NCBI GenBank assembly: GCA_965153355.1
Contig: OZ231127.1
Span: 23,932,001-23,996,000 of the forward strand
Origin: Flaccisagitta enflata
Taxonomy: Eukaryota; Chaetognatha; Sagittoidea; Aphragmophora
Length of the DNA: 64,000 nt
Direction: 5' to 3'
How positions within the stretch are numbered: position 1 is the first letter of the stretch; the number at the start of each line of letters is the position of its first letter. The translations under genes were made by a program, and so were the position numbers. Of this stretch, positions 26,140-39,102 are shown one piece after another. The notes beneath the pieces were generated by a model. It worked only from the letters and a program-made list of their open reading frames with translations, searched no databases and was not told the DNA's origin.

Positions 26140-26690
26140 AGAAACAGCAAAATCCATGACCGGTTTAAAGTCTTGCGAAAGATCTGCAAAATGAGACCAT
26201 GCTGGCTGTTCTATCTTTATTCGTTAAGATATGACAAAATGATAAAGAAGAGGTGGTCATGAATGTTGAAGTTGTAGAAGTTGTTCCTTTTTGTTAGCTT
26301 ATTCAAAAGATAAAAACAAATAATTTGAACTTTTATCTTAATTCCAAGATTTGTTTCATCTTAGACCAATCCCAGATCTGTATCTCAAACTGTTAAAAAG
26401 TGAACAGCTTTTTTTTCAAAACCTTTTTATTGAATCGGACCGCAAACAGCAGAGGGCAATGTTTTCATTTTAGACCAATCCCAGATCTGTATCTCAAACC
26501 GTTAAAAAGTGAACAGCTTTTTTTTCAAAACCATTTTTTTAATCGGACCGCAAACAGCAGAGGGCAATGTTTTCATTCATTCTTGTGCCATTTCTAAACG
26601 AATAAAACTAGAATGACCAGTAACGTCGCATTTGAAAGATCAGAGCTTTCAAACGGTCATGGAATTTCTATAGTTGAGAACTTCACTATA
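26140..26690. mobile_element. Probable MITE with an internal 109-bp duplication
   Basis: AATCCATGACCGGTTTAAAG near 26150 and the complement of TTTCAAACGGTCATGGAATT near 26650 form inverted ends. Inside, 26361-26469 is repeated almost exactly at 26470-26578. The exact limits are unsure. Confidence 0.55.
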
Positions 26691-26699
26691 ATAAAAATC

Positions 26700-27247
26700 A
26701 TCAAAACCGGTAGTTTCGTTATTTGTTTTGCTATGGTTAGAAAACAAGGTGACTTTTTTGATTTACCGTATAACCGACTGCAGTAAACTTAGACCTTAGG
26801 CGTTGAAAAACTGCGCAGTGGAAACCTGATTGGCGGAGTGATTGCCATCCTGAGTTTTGTTAAGCGTGGTCATTCCCTTTATTCACCATCCGGTGGTTTG
26901 AGCCTTTCGATGAACAATGTTTCATTGAACATCTATTTCGAATTTTCTCCATTTGATTTTACTCCCCACCTTCTGCGCCAACCTTCAAACATATCTGCTG
27001 ACTCTGGGACTATCCTCACAGCATTTGACGGTAGGGCTTCGTTACTTAAGGCTAACGAGCGACGGTGTGGTTGTGGAGATAGGATTTGGATGGACGAATT
27101 AATAGATGGGCAAAAACTGACAAAACGGAACCAGGAAAGACCATACCACCATCTGAGAGGTCGAACTCGATCATGACACAGGTTCCTTGTAAACATGCAT
27201 ATACTTTTGCACAGTTCTTTGTGTAATTGCTTTTTTGGGCAGCCGCC
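26700..27247. other. Unresolved; overlapping 112- and 118-codon frames on opposite strands
   Basis: Base composition is more even here than around it. The plus frame 26838-27176 and the minus frame 26933-27289 overlap and neither has a motif I recognise. At most one could be an exon. Confidence 0.3.
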
Positions 27248-27845
27248 CACTGCTTTCTGACAGAAGATTTGGGACAAGAATGATATCACTCCGGGTTTTT
27301 CTGCATTTTTGTGTAGGTATGTATAGAAATCAAGAACTATTCAGTGGAAAATCATCCCTAGAGCGCATTTTGAAAAAAAGTCAAAAATTTAAAATTTTTA
27401 GCTTCATTTTGCAAGAAGAATTTTTCAATTTGGTCGGACTCTTTTTCTAACAGCATATAATTAATCCTGACAAAATTCCCTTTCATTTCATAGGTCGCAC
27501 TATATGGTTTTGATTAAAAATTGAGTTTTCATATTTTAGGCCACCGTTGCGATTTTTGTAACGGTGGCGCAAAATATGAAAATGTTATTTCTTTTTAAAA
27601 CCATATAGTGCGACCTATCAAATGAAAGGGAATAATATCAGGATTAACTATACGCTGTCAAGAAATTATTCAGACCAACCTGCAAAGTTATTCATGTATA
27701 ATGAAGCTAAAAATTATAAATTTTCGACTTTTTCAAAATAGTTGGATGATTTCCCAGGATCTTGATTTTACCTCTATGACCTACAAAAAATGCAGAAAAA
27801 GGAGTGATATCATTCTTGTCACAAATCTTCTGTCAGAAAGCAGTG
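27248..27845. mobile_element. Full-length palindromic foldback element
   Basis: The left arm from CACTGCTTTCTGACAGAAGA (27248) pairs along its whole length with the right arm ending at 27845. The centre is CCACCGTT(27541)...AACGGTGG(27567) with an 11-base loop, so the arms are about 290-300 bp. The interior includes CATATAGTGCGACCTAT on both arms. Confidence 0.88.
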
Positions 27846-27852
27846 CGCCCCA

Positions 27853-28400
27853 AAGGAAACGATGTCCTGTAGAACACAGGGGGACTTTCGTTCCTTCGTC
27901 CGTGCGTACGTCCCCCCCCTGCCTTGAGGCTCAAATCCCGGCCTCAAGGCCCAAATCCCACCTTCAAGGCTCAAATCCCATCCTCAGGGCTCAAATCCCA
28001 GCCTTTAGGCTCAAATCCCAGCCTTGAGGCTCAAATCCCAGCCTTGAGGCTCAAACCCCAGCCTCCAGGCTCAAATCCCAGCCTCCAGGCTCAAAATACA
28101 GCCTCCAGGCTCAAATCCCAGCCTCCAGGCTCAAGTCCCAGCCTCAAGGCTCAAATCCCAGCCTCAAGGCTCTAATCCCAGCCTTAAGGCTCAAATCAAA
28201 GCCTTGAGGCTCAAATTCGAGCCTCCAGGCTCAAATCCCAGCCTCCAGGTTCAAATCCCAGCCACCAGGCTCAAATCCCAGCCTTCACGCTCAAATTCCA
28301 GCCTCCGGGCTGAAATCCCAGCCTCCAGGCTCAGATTCCAGCCTCCAGGCTCAAATCCCAGCCTCCAGGCTCAAATCCCAGCCTCAAGGCCCGAACAGAT
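27853..28400 (+). mobile_element. Minisatellite-cored GC-hairpin element, copy 2 (one end)
   Basis: The start CGATGTCCTGTAGAACACAG matches the inner left end of the copy at 38391. The core, about 27925-28392, is about 22 units of CTCAAATCCCAGCCTCCAGG. The right end is replaced by a GGACAGAT/GTCCGTCG segment of a hairpin/GTCC element. Confidence 0.72.
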
Positions 28401-28560
28401 GGACAGATGGACAGACGGACAGATGGCCGGCCGTCGGTCCGTCGGTCCGTCACATTTTTTAAATTCCGAGCGGTTTTCGCATTACTGCTCATGCCCAACC
28501 GGCTGCAACTGGATTGAACGAGTGGGCAAAGGAAGCAGAGCGTAAGTCAAACCGGGCAAA
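28401..28560 (+). mobile_element. Hairpin/GTCC element fragment
   Basis: GGTCCGTCGGTCCGTCACAT then GAGCGGTTTTCGCATTACTG and TGCTCATGCCCAACCGGCTG match the interior and right part of other family copies. The hairpin end is absent. Confidence 0.5.
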
Positions 28561-28689
28561 ATGCCAATAACAGATGCAATAACGGAAAAGGAAAATCGAC
28601 TTCGATAAAAAAAAAAAAAGAGCATTCAGAATGAAACAGAAATCCTTGAGAGAGGAATTTTCATTGACATCGATGTGAGAGACCAAATC

Positions 28690-29014
<325 letters not shown>

Positions 29015-29295
29015 AACAGACGCAATCGCAAACACCTATACAAACACACACAAAAAAAAAAAACGAACACAAACATTTGTGCACAGAATCACAGCCAAGC
29101 ATTTATGATTAGAATACGAAATTTAAGTATTCAATCAAAACGAAAAGAATTCTACGGTTTCATGTGTAAAGAATAGAAATTCAAATAGGTATTGGAAATT
29201 GGAGAGCAATTACTACTAATCGAGATACTGTGTATCTCAATTCTGCTCTTTAACCCAAGACGATCTTGAATAATTCCGGGATGAATCAAGAACAA

Positions 29296-29510
29296 TACAA
29301 GGCCGGATACACAGCTACCCAAGGCGCGTGCGGTTCGGCAAGGGCGGTGATCAAAAAGGCTAGTTGAAGCATTTGGGCAGGAGCAGTGATGCAAAAACCG
29401 TCCGTAAACATCAAAAAGCTAACGGCGACCGACAGACCGACAGACCGACCAATCGACTGTCGGACCAACCGACTGATCAACCGACCGACTGATCAACTGA
29501 GCAGCATAGC
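29296..29510 (-). mobile_element. Hairpin/GTCC element, reverse orientation
   Basis: ACAAGGCCGGATACACAGCT followed by ACCCAAGGCGCGTGCGG is the reverse of the family right end. A GACC/GACT tract follows at 29430-29500. The hairpin end is not clear. Confidence 0.6.
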
Positions 29511-29785
29511 GGATTATAGAAGTGAGCACGCATCCATTCATTTTGATTTGTCTTTTTCCCCTTTTCTCCGGCAGTACATTTGGCTTTTTCTTCTTCATTT
29601 TTCTTAGTTGTTGTTTTTGTCGTTCTTTTTCCTTTCTAAATCTTTAATTTCTCCATCAATTAGAGCCAGTTGTTTGTGACGTAGATAAATATCGCGCATA
29701 ATCAAAAGATACAAAAAAAAACCTCTTTTCCTTACTAAAAGGCAAACCCATAATCCGAAGAAGAGGAAACAGGTCCAGAAATCAT

Positions 29786-30007
<222 letters not shown>

Positions 30008-30154
30008 CACACACATTCGTAACTGGAGTATACAACGGGCAAGAAGGATAACAGTGTTCCATGGCATTTGCGCGTTCGGGCGCGCGTTCAGGGCCGCGTT
30101 GCGTGTAACTGTGAAGCGCGCGCGCGCGTGTTAGTCATGGTGAAACGGGATCCG

Positions 30155-30157
<3 letters not shown>

Positions 30158-30196
<39 letters not shown>

Positions 30197-30285
30197 GCGA
30201 GTGAGGCGCCGTATCCATGTGAAGCCCATTGGATAACGATTGACAATGGGCAACGCTAATTGGCTAGATTTGCCTTATGGATAAA

Positions 30286-30336
<51 letters not shown>
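30158..30336. repeat. Two (GA)n tracts
   Basis: GA at 30158-30193 and 30289-30335, separated by about 95 bp of unique sequence. Confidence 0.9.
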
Positions 30337-30337
<1 letters not shown>

Positions 30338-30739
30338 TTCAAAAAGGCGCCCAGCATCTCATACTGCACATAGAGATTAAGCGGATGGACAGATGACGTC
30401 CGCGTAAGCGCGGGGATTTCAGGTCAGAATCGGGGGGAAAAAGAGGAAAGGATGATTGAGCGGGAAAAAGGCGAATTCGATATGAAAAAAAAACAGACAG
30501 AGGAAGAAAAATTAGCTCACTATTCATATGTATGAGGTTCTCCCTGCCATCTCTTTTCCCAGAAATCGTTACATCCTCTTTCCTTTTTGTGACGCGACCC
30601 TAAAAATGATGCAGTCCTGTAGAACAAGGGAGATTTTGCCTGTTTTTTCTTATGTTCATAATTTACTAGATGTGGCGGAAATGCTCCAAAATCAACTAAC
30701 CGCTTTGCGCCTGTGAGTGATGTCGTAATTTGAAAGGAA

Positions 30740-31260
30740 TAGATAGTGCGCTTTGAAGTGGTTTGACCCTTCCCCTCCATACGCCCCGCCCACTCATAAC
30801 TCAAAACTGCTCAATATATTATTTTTGCCATTTTGAGCTAATTGTGGTTTGGAAACCAGTTCAAACTGTTAAAAAATGCTCAAACATGACACATTGTACA
30901 TAAACAGACTTTTCTTACCTCGATCTTATAAGGCATAATTGTGAGTTTTTTGCTCGATATCATCGTCCCAGAGTTATCAAAAATGGGCAAAAAATATAAA
31001 CTTTTAGCAGTTCTGGCCCAGAACTTCTGGGACAGTAGTAGAAGGCAAGACTCTCAAAATTATGCCATTGAAGGGTTGAAGCAAGTCAGTTTATGTAAAA
31101 TTACACCTGTCTAAGCATTTCTTACCAGTTTGACCTGGTTTTCAAGCAAAAATTACCTCAAAATGGCAAAACTAGCATCTTAATTTGTGTAGAGCTATGA
31201 GAGGGAGGGGGGTATGGAGAGCAAGGGTAAGACAACTCCGATGGGCTTGAAACTTGGCAA
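30740..31260. mobile_element. Foldback element with long imperfect arms
   Basis: CTTCCCCTCCATACGCCCCG...TTTTGCCATTTTGAGCTAAT on the left pairs with the complement of 31070-31235 (ATTACCTCAAAATGGCAAAA...GTATGGAGAGCAAGGGTAAG). The arms are about 170-200 bp. No coding capacity is seen. Confidence 0.7.
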
Positions 31261-31617
31261 AGGTGCAAAGTGCTCAGCTGATCTTGGTTCATTTCCGAAA
31301 CTCTAAAACATACGTACATACGTATACACGCATACAAACATGCATACATACACACATGCATGTTAGATCCCCCTCTTGAACCTTAATTCTAGACTCTCTG
31401 ACCTGAAGCTCAAGAAGATTGTATTCCCATTGATGCTGCCACTCTGAGTTTACCCTCAACTTGACTTTCAAAACATTAACATGGTGCACGTGTACCGCTA
31501 ACCAAATACTATCTTTGGAATAGCTCTTATCTTTACTGATTTTTTTCTTCTTTTTTTTCTCTTCATTTTCGATTCTTCAAATCCTTTTGTACTGATTTGC
31601 CTTATTTTTCGCTTGTT

Positions 31618-32471
<854 letters not shown>

Positions 32472-32599
32472 TGTGACAATTTTTTGCTCAGTCACAGTCA
32501 AGGAGTTCCTTGTTGTCGGGCGAAGTAATTTGCTTTCATTGGTAGTCAAATCAGCGGTTTAAACCTCAAGCGTAAAAGTGCTATACTTTCCTATAACGC

Positions 32600-32962
32600 T
32601 AACCCTAACCCTAACCCTTACCCGCGACGCTCATGAGCGGGTGCATGTCGCTCACTTACTGAAACAATAACCCTAACCTCGAAACCCTAACCCTAACCTT
32701 ATTTGACTTCACTTTGGAGGTATATGGGTTAGGGTTACGGTTAGGGTTTGACTTCTGTTTTGAGGTATATGTTGCGGGTTAGGGTTAGGGTTAGGGTTAA
32801 ACTTCACTTTGGAGGTTTATGTTGCGGGTTAGGGTTAGGGTTAGGGTTAGGGTTAGGGTTTGACTTCACTTTGGAGGTATATGTTGCGTGTTAGGGTTAG
32901 GGTTGAGGGTTAGGGTTGGAGTGGAGAGGTTAGGGTTAGGGTTTGGGTTAACCCTAACCCGT
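32600..32962. repeat. Interstitial telomere-type repeats, CCCTAA then TTAGGG
   Basis: CCCTAA runs at 32600-32620 and 32670-32700 switch to TTAGGG runs at 32728-32945, ending with a short CCCTAACCC. A spacer TTTGACTTCACTTTGGAGGT + ATATGTTGCGGG recurs four times between the TTAGGG blocks. Confidence 0.93.
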
Positions 32963-33069
32963 TTAGGTAAGTGAATGGGGTGTTGAACTTCAATCTAATG
33001 CAATGTCACAACAGCTTAAGCTAAATATTTTTGCTTGGTCGAGATTTTTGAAGTATGAAGTATTAAGGG

Positions 33070-33220
33070 TTTTTAGATGCGTCCGTCAGGAACCAATCTT
33101 TATAAGAGGGTCTGTCCGTCGGTCGGTCGGTCGGTCGGTCGGTCCGTTTGTCTTTATGTCCGTCCGTTACGCCTCCTTGAAAATCGCGGTTCCTTTCAGC
33201 CGCGGCGATGTCTTGTTTTA
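33070..33220 (+). mobile_element. Hairpin/GTCC element, left-end fragment
   Basis: AGATGCGTCCGTCAGGAACC then TTTATAAGAGGGTCTGTCCG and seven GTCG units. This is the same subfamily as the copy at 11693. Confidence 0.6.
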
Positions 33221-33339
33221 AACAAAGCACTTAGGAAGTGTCCTTTATCCTTCGTTTTGTTCCTTTCTTTGACGGAAAGTGTATCGCTTCTTGGTCCTTT
33301 ACAGCATGTATCCAATCTTCCTTTTTCCCATTTTTACTC

Positions 33340-33739
<400 letters not shown>

Positions 33740-34874
33740 TTCCCCCCCGTTTCCTCCCCGGCCATAAAGCATTGTCGGCGGCAGGGCGGGCGTAGGAAAG
33801 CGAGAGAGCGCGTGCATGTGTTATCCTTCTTTCCTGCTGGTTTTTCTGCCGGCTCTTATACACATATCCGTCTACGCCTGGATTCCATAAAAGGAGACCA
33901 CATGGTTCAAATTCGTCTCAATTACGACGCAAAGACGACGTCTTCCCTTTTTTTTGCAGCCTCAACAAAAGAATTTTATATCCACATCAAAAACACCGCC
34001 TCATCTCGACTTACCCCCCTGATTCAACCAATCCCCTTTTCGTCGACATCTCCCCCCCCCCCTCTGCTTCAACTCTCTTTCGTCCTCCCTTGCTTTAACC
34101 ACTAACATCCCCATGTCCTGCCTCCCTCACGCTACCCTCTACTACCACATCCCTCATCAAGCGTCAGAGATTCCACGAACGCGAAATGATAGAAAAATCT
34201 AGTACACGTGTAAATGCGTACAGAGGAGTGCCACTATATCGCACCTGCTTTTAAGACATGCCCAATCGCCCACCGAACAGGGTGAGCAAAAAATTTTGCA
34301 CAAATCTGATAGGGCATTGAAAAATATTGTAATGCAGGGTAAATATCATCAAGATATGAATCAAATACCTAATTTCAGTAATTTAGAATACTAATAATAT
34401 GATATAATATGAAAGTATAGCTATCAAAGGAAGCAAGCTTTTTACGACTTGCTCATCGAGATGATAGCTTTACCAACAATTACAATTCACGTGGCAAAGA
34501 AAATTAACCAGTTAGTAATTCTTAAGAACCAAAAGCGAGAATTGTTACCATGCAACTTCTAAAAATTGAAAATGCCATGTTCAAAATATTCCAAATTGAC
34601 CAGTCACTAGTTTTTAAAAAAAAAATCAAAAGTGTAAATCAGTGAAGGAAAAAGTTGCATTTTCACCAAAATTCAACGACTTTCCAATATATAAAAATGA
34701 AGACTATAAATACATCCAAATAGAAAATATGATGCTTTCATAAGTGCAAATAATATCAGTGATAATTCTCTGAGCAAATACTAAAAATTTTATGATACTA
34801 AGAAACCATTTGTAGAGAGAGGAAAAAAAAATCTGTTTTGATCATTGTGCTCTTATGGTCTCTAAGTTAGTGAG

Positions 34875-35924
34875 TCATTTAATCGGAAAGCATGCTATTC
34901 TTTGCTCACGACGGCCGCCAATAACTTTGAAAAACTTGACGCTTTTTTCATCTGCAGTGAGAGAATTGTTCAAATGCTCAGCATTTTGCCGTAATTTAAT
35001 CTCCCATGCTTTTTCCACTTGACATTCCAATTTTGTCATGTCATGAGTGATAACCACCCCGTTCCATTTTTCCATTCCTTTCAACTTCTTTGCCATCAGG
35101 AGCATTGCCCTCTTTTTTTCCTAGCATACAAATTTAACGACCAGGGGGCGCATATTGCTACTGTTTGATGTTCCAACACGAAAATGATGAACAATGTCCG
35201 TTGAAGGATCCAGGTCCAGGTCCAAGTCACCACCAAGCAATTTGATCAAGGCAAGATCGTCATCCGTTTCCTGTTGACCAAAAATGATGATGTTGTTTCT
35301 CTTTCGTTCGCGCAAAACCCATTCTGGAACAAATTGCACAGGTGTGCCTTTATTCGTTGTGGCAGAGATGGTTGAACTTTGTGCAAAATTGTGAATTTCA
35401 TCCACTCTTGCCTTGATGGCATGAAATTCGGTCTGGAGCTCCTGTAATCTGACGTCAGTTGATGTTGTTTTTTCTCCAATGGCGTCCATCTTGGTCTTCA
35501 ATTCATCTGTGATACGCCTATTTTTTTCCGTCTCCTCTGCAAACTTGCGATTTGTCGCATCTAACTGTTGTTGTGATTTAGTCAATTTCTTTCCAAAGGC
35601 TTCAAATTCGGTTTTTGAGGCAACCTGATGCTTAACCACTTGGGCTTTGAAGGAATCAAATTCGGTTTTTGAGGCAACCTGATGCTTAACCACTTGGGCT
35701 TTGAAGGAATCAGCACTTGTGATATGTTTTTCCATTTTAATGGTTAGCATGGCAATTGTTTCATTCAAAGCTGTATGATTATTGTTAATGCCTACCACGA
35801 CTTTTTCAAAACCTTCAAAACCTTTTTTGAAGGTCATGAGTAGAGCATCCATTTTGGTTTTCCATTCATTTGTTTCTTTTGACTCTTTTTCCAGTTGCGC
35901 AATATCATGCTGTATTTTCTCCAT
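34875..35924 (-). pseudogene. LINE-type ORF1 protein gene, interrupted by one stop
   Basis: The minus frame 35924-35121 (267 codons) is followed in the same frame, after one TAG at 35118-35120, by 34875-35105. The N-terminal 190 residues are heptad-rich coiled coil. Then comes RERKRNNIIIFGQQETDDD, a typical start of the RRM-like domain of non-LTR ORF1 proteins, followed by STDIVHHFRVG, MRPLVVKF, and after the stop KKLKGMEKWNGVVITHDMTK, like the C-terminal domain. Two exact 54-bp copies (35604-35657, 35658-35711) add an 18-residue repeat in the coiled coil. No endonuclease or reverse transcriptase frame is seen on either side. Which LINE clade is unsure. Confidence 0.78.
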
Positions 35925-36427
35925 GTCTTGAGCTTTATTAGATTGTCAGAGCAGGATGAAACCGAGACTGTTCTAGATAGCTCTTTATCTCAAAGAGTGG
36001 CGCTTGTGCCAACTGCCCCAGTGCTCAGTAACTTCCAACTCTGTGACAATCTATCTTAGGTTAACGGAAAGATGACAATTTCCTTCAGTAAGATTCAGTC
36101 TTTGGTTCTGTGAAGTAGTTTTTTTTTAGCCGCGAAGGAGTAAACGGTTTTGTAACACAAATTCTTAGCTGTAGTTGTTACACAAGAAGACCGAGGTTGG
36201 AGAACTGATTCAACTTGGACTTTAGATTCCAAACAAACATGAGGCGATGAGAGAGTGAGACCACGATAGCAATTTTTTTTTGATGATGAAATAAAATCAA
36301 GCCCATTAATGATGGTAGTTTCTTTCAAAGTTTTGACCCTTCCCGTTGACTGATTGAGATGAAAATTTTCAGTTGGGTGGAGAACAAAAAGATGAAATTT
36401 TGAGTGTATTTCCAGCCGATTACATTA

Positions 36428-37040
36428 CCGGGACATCCACCTGAGTTGTCGGATTATGTTAAGCTTTTACTCATAAATAGTAGCAGTCATGGATTTGAAA
36501 TTAATCTAGTCTTAAACAGTATACTTTGACGTTTTTTGTACCAAAATTTCATCCATTTTGGTCAAGTAGTTTGTCTGTTGTATGGATTTGAAGGAAAAGC
36601 TGATGTTCTCCAATTGGACAAATTTTTCATGAAAATCAAAAATACTGGTGGCCTTCATTTTCAATATTTTTAAATAAAATCATTCCAAAGAGACAAGATT
36701 AGTCTTGAACTAAAGATAAATTTAAAGAAAAATACTTAGTTAGTTTAAATCATCAATTATTCAAGGCTTATCAAGATAAGTAGCTCAGATTGTTCAAAAA
36801 TGAAATGAAATGTTGACATGAAAAACTTTGGATTTTGATGGAAAATCTGGTCAGTGGGGAAATATGAGGTTTTACTTCAAATCCATGTAAAAGACAAACT
36901 GCTAGACCAAAATGGATGAAATTTTGATACAAAAAACGTCAATACTTACTCTTTAGGACTAGATAAATTTCAATTATATGACTTCAGGCATCAAAGAGTG
37001 AAAGCTTAACATAATCCGACAACTCCGGTGGATGACCCGG
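36428..37040. mobile_element. TA-MITE family C, copy 1
   Basis: Ends CCGGGACATCCACCTGAGTT and its complement are flanked by TA (36426-36427, 37041-37042). The arms match for about 190 bp each, including GACGTTTTTTGTACCAAAAT. It is nested inside the 34277-37634 element. Confidence 0.9.
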
Positions 37041-37918
37041 TATGGTTGAAGCAGTTTTTTGATGATTTTTCTTGGAAAGCCGCGAAGGTCGAAGAGAGAT
37101 TGTGTTTCTTCGCCACGTCACGTTTTTGTTTTTTTGATCCAATACTGTTGGCTATGGGCTATGCTATGGGCAAAAGATGAGGTCAGGAAAATTAATTATT
37201 GTAATGGTCACATGTAGACTACGTGCTATGATTTTGACTGTTCCTTTGATCAAGTGGCATCTAATTTTCTTCATTTTGTCGGAGAATTCTAATTCCCCTG
37301 GTCCAAACATCAGTTGTCATGACTATCTGACATCAAGGTAACATGTTTTGAATGACTATGACAAGCAGGGGACGCCATGCATGAGGAAAACATTAGATTA
37401 AGTAGGGTTTCTATCTCTCCAAATTTGGCTGGTAAAATTCTTGCACAATATGACTGTACGGTTCAACTTTGATGCCTTCTAATAGGAGGAGCAATTAGAA
37501 AAGTGAATGGCAGCCCATACTACTGTGCAATAGAACTAATTGTGGGGTTATGATCCAAATTTCACCTTTCCAAAGCACATAAAAGTGGTGTTTCTATACT
37601 CATATATTTGTGCAAAATTTTTTGCTCATCCTGTTATAGAATATTGAATTCTAATCCCCACCAAAGATTTTGTAGTTATTACTAATACTATCTGGGCAAT
37701 AAGGCAGCTTCACTAAAAAGCATACATTCGGCCAGTCCCTCGAAATACGCTCTGGTAAAAAAAAGTCCTTGCTTCTCTTTCTCGTGGAGATGTTTTATGT
37801 CATAGGCAGAAAGTCAGAGGGCCAGGCCCGCCAGGGTACGCCAGACGAAATACGTACTGCTGGTCAAAGGATTTTGAGAGATACCCGATGTTCGATAAAG
37901 AGGTGTAAGATGGTCTAA

Positions 37919-38070
37919 AACAAGGCCGGATACACGGCAATCCAGTCGCAGACGGTTGGGCAGGAGCAGTAGGGCGAGAAGCGCTCAGATTTCAAAAATG
38001 TTACAGAGGGACGGACGGATGGACCGACCGACACGGCCAGGTGCAGAGTCGCGTGTCCGCGAGTAAAAAT
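37919..38070 (-). mobile_element. Hairpin/GTCC short element, complete, reverse
   Basis: AACAAGGCCGGATACACGGC at one end. A GGACGGAC tract, then AGAGTCGCGTGTCCGCGAGT and AAAAAT at the other. About 150 bp. Confidence 0.8.
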
Positions 38071-38390
38071 AGTTAGTGCACGGTGCTCAACACGTTGCTC
38101 TGTCGTTCGGTTGGTTGATCCGTCCATCAGTCAGTCTCTCTGTCTGTCGGTCCATCTATTTGTCCATCCGTCTGTTGGACCATCCGTCCATAACATTCCT
38201 AAATTATGGTCTTATTGGGGTAGTTTAAGGGAAAAATTGTTTCTCAAGGTGAATCTATCATTTTCTTTAATCATGTAATTATGCAATTATGTAATTGCAG
38301 CTTGGTCTATAGCGTTGATTTTGAGGTCATTTAGATCATTATCATAGCCTTTGGTCGATTGATCAGAAGGAAACTAGTCATCCAAGGATC

Positions 38391-38909
38391 GCACATGGTC
38401 AGCGGTACCCGATGCCCTGCTGGGAGTGATTCAGTGATGAAGTGGAGTGAGAGCAGGGCAGCGGCCCCAAAGGGCCGATGTCCTGTAGAACACAGGGCGG
38501 AATTTCCAGACGTCCTGAGGGGGCATATTTCAGGCCTTAGATGACTAATTTAGGCCACTGAAGGCATATTTGAAGGCTGGAGGGCAGAATTAAGGCTTGG
38601 AGAGCAGATTTGAGGTTTTGAGGGCAAATTTGAGCCACGGACGGCTGGTTTGATGCTTTGGAGGCTAATTGCAGGTCTGGAGGGCAGATTTGAGGTCTGG
38701 AGGGCAGATTTGAGGCTGAGGGGGCTGATTAGAAGGCTGATTTGAGGCCTCAAAGGCTAGATTGAGGGCTGGGAGGGCAGATTTGAGGTCTTGATGGCCA
38801 ACGGGGGGGGGGGGACGGAAGGACGGACGGACAGACGGACGGACGGACGTCTGGAAATTCCCCCCTGTGTTCTACAGGACATCGGCCCTTTGGGGCCGCT
38901 GCCCAAAAA
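38391..38909 (+). mobile_element. Minisatellite-cored GC-hairpin element, copy 3 (complete)
   Basis: The left side is ATGGTCAGCGGTACCCGATG, then GCAGCGGCCCCAAAGGGCCG + ATGTCCTGTAGAACACAGG (38459-38499). The core to about 38805 is a 20-bp array of GAGGTCTGGAGGGCAGATTT. A GGAC tract follows, then the inverted copy CCTGTGTTCTACAGGACATC...GGCCGCTGCCC + AAAAA (38868-38909). A (GGAA)n tract follows directly. Confidence 0.82.
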
Positions 38910-39102
38910 GGAAGGAAGGAATGGAAGGTAGGAAGGAATGGAAGGTAAGGAGGAAGGAAGGAAAGGGAGGAGGGAAGGAGAGGAAGGAAGAAAAGAAGAA
39001 AGGAAGAAAGGAAGGAAGGAAGGAAGGAAGGAAGGAAGGAAGGAAGGAAGGAAGGAATGAAGGAAGGAAGGAGGGAAGGAAGGAAGGAAAGAAGGAGGGA
39101 AT
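38910..39102. repeat. (GGAA)n purine tract
   Basis: GGAA with GGAG/GAAA variants, starting at the AAAAA end of the minisatellite-cored element. Confidence 0.9.

Larger units (their letters stand above)
34277..37634. mobile_element. 3.4-kb TIR element enclosing a LINE ORF1-like gene
   Basis: Ends ACAGGGTGAGCAAAAAATTT and the complement of CAAAATTTTTTGCTCATCCTGT (37613-37634) form about 28 bp of inverted repeat, related to the ACAGGGTGTGC element at 17149. TA follows the right end (37635-37636), but the left flank is GA, so the duplication is not confirmed. It encloses the ORF1-like gene and a nested family C MITE. Confidence 0.65.

Noticed and set aside
28240-28260. GGTTCAAATCCCAGCC, similar to a tRNA T-arm/B box
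   Set aside because: It is one unit of the 20-bp minisatellite. No acceptor or anticodon stem is present.
27928-28390. Regular 20-bp repeats resembling a CRISPR-like array
   Set aside because: Units are contiguous and degenerate without unique spacers, in a eukaryotic context. It is a minisatellite.
30520-30804. Minus frame with KRLVDFGAFP...SPLFYRTA, faintly like a SHANK ankyrin repeat
   Set aside because: The match is short and lacks the TPLH-type core. It also overlaps a foldback arm and a CTGTAGAACA motif shared with mobile elements.
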